Assembly: GCF_050947335.1 (NCBI RefSeq)
Contig: NW_027473345.1
Coordinates: 930,001 to 994,000 of the forward strand
Reading direction: 5' to 3'
DNA: 64,000 nucleotides
Origin: Megachile rotundata
Lineage: Eukaryota > Arthropoda > Insecta > Hymenoptera > Megachilidae
Shown here: positions 58,732 through 64,000 of the stretch, piece after piece
Layout of the letters: each line of letters opens with the position of its first letter
How positions within the stretch are numbered: the first letter of the stretch is position 1
Translations under genes and position numbers: made by a program
Notes under the pieces: generated by a model
Told to the model about the DNA's origin: nothing
The model's database searches: none
Seen by the model: only the letters and a program-made list of their open reading frames with translations

Positions 58732-60761
58732 ATTGTGATTGTATGATTGTGATTGTATGATTGCGATTGTATGATTGTGATTGTATGATTGTGATTGTGT
58801 GATTGTGATTGTATGACTGTGATTGTATGATTGTGATTGTGTGATTGTGATTGTATGATTGTGATTGTATGATTGTGATCGTATGATTGTGATTGCATGA
58901 TTGTGATTGTATGATTGTGACTCTATGATTGTGATTGTATGATTGTGATTGTATGATTGTGATTGTATGATTGTGATTGTATGGTAGTGATTGTATGATT
59001 GTGATTGTACGATAGTAATTGTGTGATTGTGATTGCATGATTGTGATCCTATGATTGTGATTGTATGATTGTAATTGTACGATTGTGATTGTATGATTGT
59101 GATTGTATGACTGTGATTGTATGATTGTGATTGTATAATTGTGATTGTATAATTGTGATTGCATGGTTGTGATTGTATGATTGTCATTGTACGATTGTGG
59201 TTGTACGATTGTGATTGTATGATTGTGATTGTATGATTGTGATTGTATGATTGTGATTGTATGATTGTGATTGTATGATTGTGATTGTATGATTGTGATT
59301 GTATGATTGTGATTGTATGATTGTGATTGTATGATTGTGATTGTATGATTGTGATTGTGTGATTGCGTTTGTATGATTCTAATTGTATGCATGCGAATGT
59401 ATAATTCTGATTGTATGTTTGTGATAATATGATTGCGATTGTATGATTGTGACTGTATGATTGTGATTGTATGATTGTGATTGTGTGATTGTGATTGTAT
59501 GATTGTGATTGTATGATTGTGATTGTTTGATTGTGATTGTATGATTATGATTGCATGATTGCGATTGTGTGATTGCGATTGTCTGATTGTGAATGTATGA
59601 TTGTGATTGCATGATTGTGATTCTATGATTGTGATTGTATGATTGTAATTGTATGAATTTGATTGTATGATTGTGACTGTATGATTGTGATTGTATGATT
59701 GTGATTGTATGATTGTGATTGTACGATTGTGGTTCTATGATTGTGATTGTATGATTGTGATTGTATGATTGCGATTGTATGATTGTGATTGTATAATTGT
59801 GATTGTGTGATTGCGTTTGTATGATTGTGATTGTATGATTGTGTTTGTATGATTGCGATTGTGTGATTGTGATTGTGTGAATGTGATTATATGATTGTGA
59901 TTGTATGATTGTGATTATATGATTGTGATTGTATGACTGTGATTGTATGATTGTGATTGTATGATTGTGATTGCATGATTGTGATTGTGTGATTGTGATT
60001 GTATGATTGTGATTCTATGATTGTGATTGTATGATTGTTATTGTATGAACGTGATTGTATGATTGTGATTGTATGATTGTGATAGTGTGATTGCGTTTGT
60101 ATGATTCTAATTGTATGCATGTGAATGTATAATTCTGATTGTATGTTTGTGATAATATGATTGCGATTGCATGATTGAGACTGTATGATTGTGATTGTAT
60201 GATTGCGATTGTCTGATTGCGATTGTGTGATTGCGAATGTATGATTGTGATTGTATGATTGTGATTCTATGATTGCGAATGTATGATTGTGATTGTATGA
60301 TTGTGATTCTATGATTGTGATTGTATGATTGTGATTGTATGATTGTGATTGTATGATTGCGATTGCCTGATTGCGATTGTGTGATTGTGACTGTATGATT
60401 GTGATTGTATGACTGTGATTGTATGATGGTGATTGTGTGATTGCGTTTGGATGATTCTAATTGTATGCATGTGAATGTATAATTCTGATTGTATGTTTGT
60501 GATAATATGATTGCGATTGTATGATTGTTACTGTATGATTGTGATTGTATGATTGTGATTGTATGATTGTGTTTGTATGATTGCGATTGTATGATTGTGA
60601 TTGTATGATTGTGATTGTATGATTGTGATTGCATGATTGTGATTGTGTGATTGTGATTGTACGATTGTGGTTCTATGATTGTAATTGTATGATTGTTTTT
60701 GTATAATTGTGATTGTATGATTGTGATTGTATGATTGTGATTGTATGATTGTGACTGTATG

Positions 60762-60943
60762 ATTGTGATTGTACGATTGTGATTGTACGATTGTGATTGT
60801 ACGATTGTGATTGTGTGATTGCGTTTGTATGATTCTAATTGTATGCATGTGAATGTATAATTCTGATTGTATGTTTGCGATAATATGATTGCGATTGTAT
60901 GATTGAGATTGTATGATTGAGATTGTACGATTGTGGTTCTATG
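60762..60943. repeat. 182-bp TACG-triplet block
   Basis: TTTGCGATAA at 60874. Confidence 0.9.
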
Positions 60944-61604
60944 ATTGTGATTGTATGATTGTGATTGTATGATTGCGATTGTATGATTGTGATTGTATGA
61001 TTGTGATTGTGTGATTGTGATTGTATGACTGTGATTGTATGATTGTGATTGTGTGATTGTGATTGTATGATTGTGATTGTATGATTGTGATTGTATGATT
61101 GTGATTGCATGATTGTGATTGTATGATTGTGATTCTATGATTGTGATTGTATGATTGTGATTGTATGATTGTGATTGTATGATTGTGATTGTATGGTAGT
61201 GATTGTATGATTGTGATTGTACGATAGTAATTGTGTGATTGTGATTGCATGATTGTGATCCTATGATTGTGATTGTATGATTGTAATTGTACGATTGTGA
61301 TTGTATGATTGTGATTGTATGACTGTGATTGTATGATTGTGATTGTATAATTGTGATTGTATAATTGTGATTGTATAATTGTGATTGCATGGTTGTGATT
61401 GTATGATTGTCATTGTACGATTGTGGTTGTACGATTGTGATTGTATGATTGTGATTGTATGATTGTGATTGTATGATTGTGATTATATGATTGTGATTGT
61501 ATGATTGTGATTGTATGATTGTGATTGTATGATTGTGATTGTATGATTGTGATTGTATGATTGTGATTGTATGATTGTGATTGTGTGATTGCGTTTGTAT
61601 GATT

Positions 61605-62528
61605 CTAATTGTATGCATGCGAATGTATAATTCTGATTGTATGTTTGTGATAATATGATTGCGATTGTATGATTGTGACTGTATGATTGTGATTGTATGA
61701 TTGTGATTGTGTGATTGTGATTGTATGATTGTGATTGTATGATTGTGATTGTTTGATTGTGATTGTATGATTATGATTGCATGATTGCGATTGTGTGATT
61801 GCGATTGTCTGATTGTGAATGTATGATTGTGATTGCATGATTGTGATTCTATGATTGTGATTGTATGATTGTAATTGTATGAATTTGATTGTATGATTGT
61901 GACTGTATGATTGTGATTGTATGATTGTGATTGTATGATTGTGATTGTACGATTGTGGTTCTATGATTGTGATTGTATGATTGTGATTGTATGATTGCGA
62001 TTGTATGATTGTGATTGTATCATTGTGATTGTGTGATTGCGTTTGTATGATTGTGATTGTATGATTGTGTTTGTATGATTGCGATTGTGTGATTGTGATT
62101 GTGTGAATGTGATTGTATAATTGTGATTGTATGATTGTGATTATATGATTGTGATTGTATGACTGTGATTGTATGATTGTGATTGTATGATTGTGAGTGC
62201 ATGATTGTGATTGTGTGATTGTGATTGCATGATTGTGATTGCATGATTGTGATTGTATGATTGTGATTGTATGATAGTGATTGTGTGATTGTGATTGTAT
62301 GATTGTGATTGTATGATTGTGATTGTATGATTGTGATTGTATGATTGTGATTGTATGATTGTGATTGTATGGTAGTGATTGTATGATTGTAATTGTATGA
62401 TTGTGATTGTATGATTGTGATTCTATGATTGTGATTGTATGATTGTAATTGTATGAATGTGATTGTATGATTGTGATTGTATGATTGTGATTGTGTGATT
62501 GCGTTTGTATGATTCTAATTGTATGCAT
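61605..62528. repeat. 924-bp module
   Basis: Copy of 49651-50574 at an offset of 11,954 bp, sharing GTGAGTGCATG. Confidence 0.87.
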
Positions 62529-62917
62529 GTGAATGTATAATTCTGATTGTATGATTGTGATTGTATGATTGTGATTGTGTGATTGTGATTGTATGATTGT
62601 GATTGTATGATTGTGATTGTATGATTGTGATTGTATGATTGTGATTGTATGATAGTGATTGTGTGATTGTGATTGTATGATTGTGATTGTATGATTGTGA
62701 TTGTATGATTGTCATTGTATGATTCTGATTGTAGAATTGTGATTGTATGATTGTGATTGTAAGATTGTAATTGTATGATTGTGATTGTATGATTTTGATT
62801 GTATAATTGTGATTGTACGATAGTGATTGTGTGATTGTGATTGCATGATTGTGATCCTATGATTGTGATTGTATGATTGTAATTGTACGATTGTGATTGT
62901 ATGATTGTGATTGTATG

Positions 62918-63189
62918 ATTCTAGTTGCGTGATTGTGATTGTATGATTGTGAATATATAATTGTATTAGAGTGACAGTTATTGCCGGATTGCTATTGGAT
63001 AATTCTGATTGTATGATAGTGATTGTGTGATTGTGATTGTACGTTTGTGATTTTATGATTGTGACTGTATGATTGTAACTGTATGATAGAGATTGCGTAA
63101 ATGTGATTGTGATCGCATGATCGTAGTTGTATGATTGTGAATGTATGATTATGATTGCATGTTTGCGATTGTGCGACTGTGAATGTATG
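62918..63189. repeat. Composite 272-bp block, right-hand subtype
   Basis: CCGG at 62984 and slip monomer at 63100-63119 with GATCGCATG. Lacks the private ACTATATG of its partner at 50964-51235. Confidence 0.93.
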
Positions 63190-63245
63190 ATTGTGATTGT
63201 ATGATTGTGATTCTATGATTGTGATTGTATGATTGTGACTGTGTG

Positions 63246-63427
63246 ATTGTGATTGTACGATTGTGATTGTACGATTGTGATTGTACGATTGTGATTGTGT
63301 GATTGCGTTTGTATGATTCTAATTGTATGCATGTGAATGTATAATTCTGATTGTATGTTTGCGATAATATGATTGCGATTGTATGATTGAGATTGTATGA
63401 TTGAGATTGTACGATTGTGGTTCTATG
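63246..63427. repeat. 182-bp TACG-triplet block
   Basis: TTTGCGATAA at 63358. Last copy in the window. Confidence 0.9.
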
Positions 63428-64000
63428 ATTGTGATTGTATGATTGTGATTGTATGATTGTGATTGTATGATTGCGATTGTATGATTGTGATTGTATGATT
63501 GTGATTGTGTGATTGTGATTGTATGACTGTGATTGTATGATTGTGATTGTGTGATTGTGATTGTATGATTGTGATTGTATGATTGTGATTGTATGATTGT
63601 GATTGTATGATTGTGATTGTATGATTGTGATTCTATGATTGTGATTGTATGATTGTGATTGTATGATTGTGATTGTATGATTGTGATTGTATGGTAGTGA
63701 TTGTATGATTGTGATTGTACGATAGTAATTGTGTGATTGTGATTGCATGATTGTGATCCTATGATTGTGATTGTATGATTGTAATTGTACGATTGTGATT
63801 GTATGATTGTGATTGTATGACTGTGATTGTATGATTGTGATTGTATAATTGTGATTGTATAATTGTGATTGCATGGTTGTGATTGTATGATTGTCATTGT
63901 ACGATTGTGGTTGTACGATTGTGATTGTATGATTGTGATTGTATGATTGTGATTGTATGATTGTGATTGTATGATTGTGATTGTATGATTGTGATTGTAT

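Larger units (their letters stand above)
1..64000. repeat. 14-bp satellite array filling the whole window
   Basis: Every line of the window reads as the 14-mer ATTGTGATTGTATG or a copy with one to a few changes. The monomer is an imperfect dimer, ATTGTG plus ATTGTATG, sharing ATTGT. Counting register from base 1 to the last base gives about 4,566 monomers, 13 of them with an extra 6-bp half-unit and one short by a base. The + strand consensus has A3 T7 G4 C0. C appears only in variant monomers, mostly as ATTGCG, TACG, GCATG, GTCTG and ATTCTATG. No stretch lacks the repeat, so there is no gene-bearing interval. TGA occurs twice per monomer on the + strand and closes all + frames, while the - strand has no stop in the consensus. 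Such an array is known from eukaryotic satellite DNA. The species is not identifiable from sequence alone. Confidence 0.99.
57592..64000. repeat. Segmental duplication C, copy 2, cut by the window end
   Basis: Repeats 45,638-52,046 to the last base of the window, so the true copy is longer. It contains one 272-bp block, three 182-bp blocks and one 924-bp module, all at an offset of exactly 11,954 bp. Confidence 0.94.

Noticed and set aside
1..64000. CRISPR array
   Set aside because: Repeats are contiguous 14-mers with no unique spacers of constant length, and there is no leader or cas gene.
1..64000. Telomeric repeat tract
   Set aside because: The strand is G/T-rich, but there is no TTAGGG-, TTTAGGG- or TTAGG-type unit and no run of G. 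The 14-mer lacks GG altogether.
1..64000. tRNA, rRNA or other structured RNA genes
   Set aside because: No stretch departs from the monomer long enough to hold one, and the C-poor strand cannot form the GC stems these require.
1..64000. Bacterial or phage origin of the window
   Set aside because: I know of no bacterial locus with 64 kb of a 14-mer in nested kilobase repeats, and no ribosome-binding site, operon or unique sequence is present.
1..64000. Centromeric function
   Set aside because: A satellite of this size could be centromeric, but monomer length, lack of a CENP-B-like box and absence of any flanking context give no positive support. It is left open and not claimed.

Overview
This window is one uninterrupted satellite array. 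I see no unique sequence, no gene, no RNA gene and no mobile element in any of its 64,000 bases. The building block is a 14-bp monomer, consensus ATTGTGATTGTATG on the + strand. It is itself an imperfect 6 + 8 duplication (ATTGTG + ATTGTATG). The + strand consensus contains no C, and GC content is about 29%. A C-free strand, kilobase-scale higher-order repeats and multi-kilobase near-identical tandem duplications point to eukaryotic constitutive heterochromatin (a satellite or large minisatellite block) in a long-read assembly. The sequence itself does not tell me the species or the chromosomal position. The array can be counted exactly. Monomers stay in 14-bp register from base 1 to base 64,000 except at 13 sites where a monomer carries an extra 6-bp half-unit (20 bp instead of 14) and one site near 24,683 where a base is missing. 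These events (13 x 6 - 1) fully explain the phase at the right end and give about 4,566 monomers. 

Layout. (1) About 1-13,800 is an older-looking mosaic. It holds short local duplications (154 bp, 560 bp), a 6,544-bp-offset duplication of its first 1.9 kb, and what look like ancestral forms of modules that are amplified later. (2) About 13,800-53,440 is the homogenised core. It is built from recurring modules: a 272-bp block containing a CCGG site and the 20-bp slip monomer, a 182-bp block with three ...TACG monomers, and a 924-bp (66-monomer) block. They are arranged in larger tandem duplications: 2,954 bp at 18.2-24.1 kb, about 9.53 kb at 28.1-47.2 kb, and a 10.25-kb-offset pair. (3) About 53,440-57,592 is an island of left-type sequence with its own 700-bp-offset duplication. 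(4) 57,592-64,000 repeats 45,638-52,046 almost exactly at an offset of 11,954 bp and runs off the window. 

The - strand has very long open frames, up to about 985 codons. They arise because the consensus has no antisense stop in any frame and 14 is not a multiple of 3, so every frame reads the same 14-residue cycle rich in N, H, T, I, Q, S and Y. I do not annotate them as genes. The interest here lies in the array's evolution: a traceable history of unequal exchange, fusion of modules and nested amplification.
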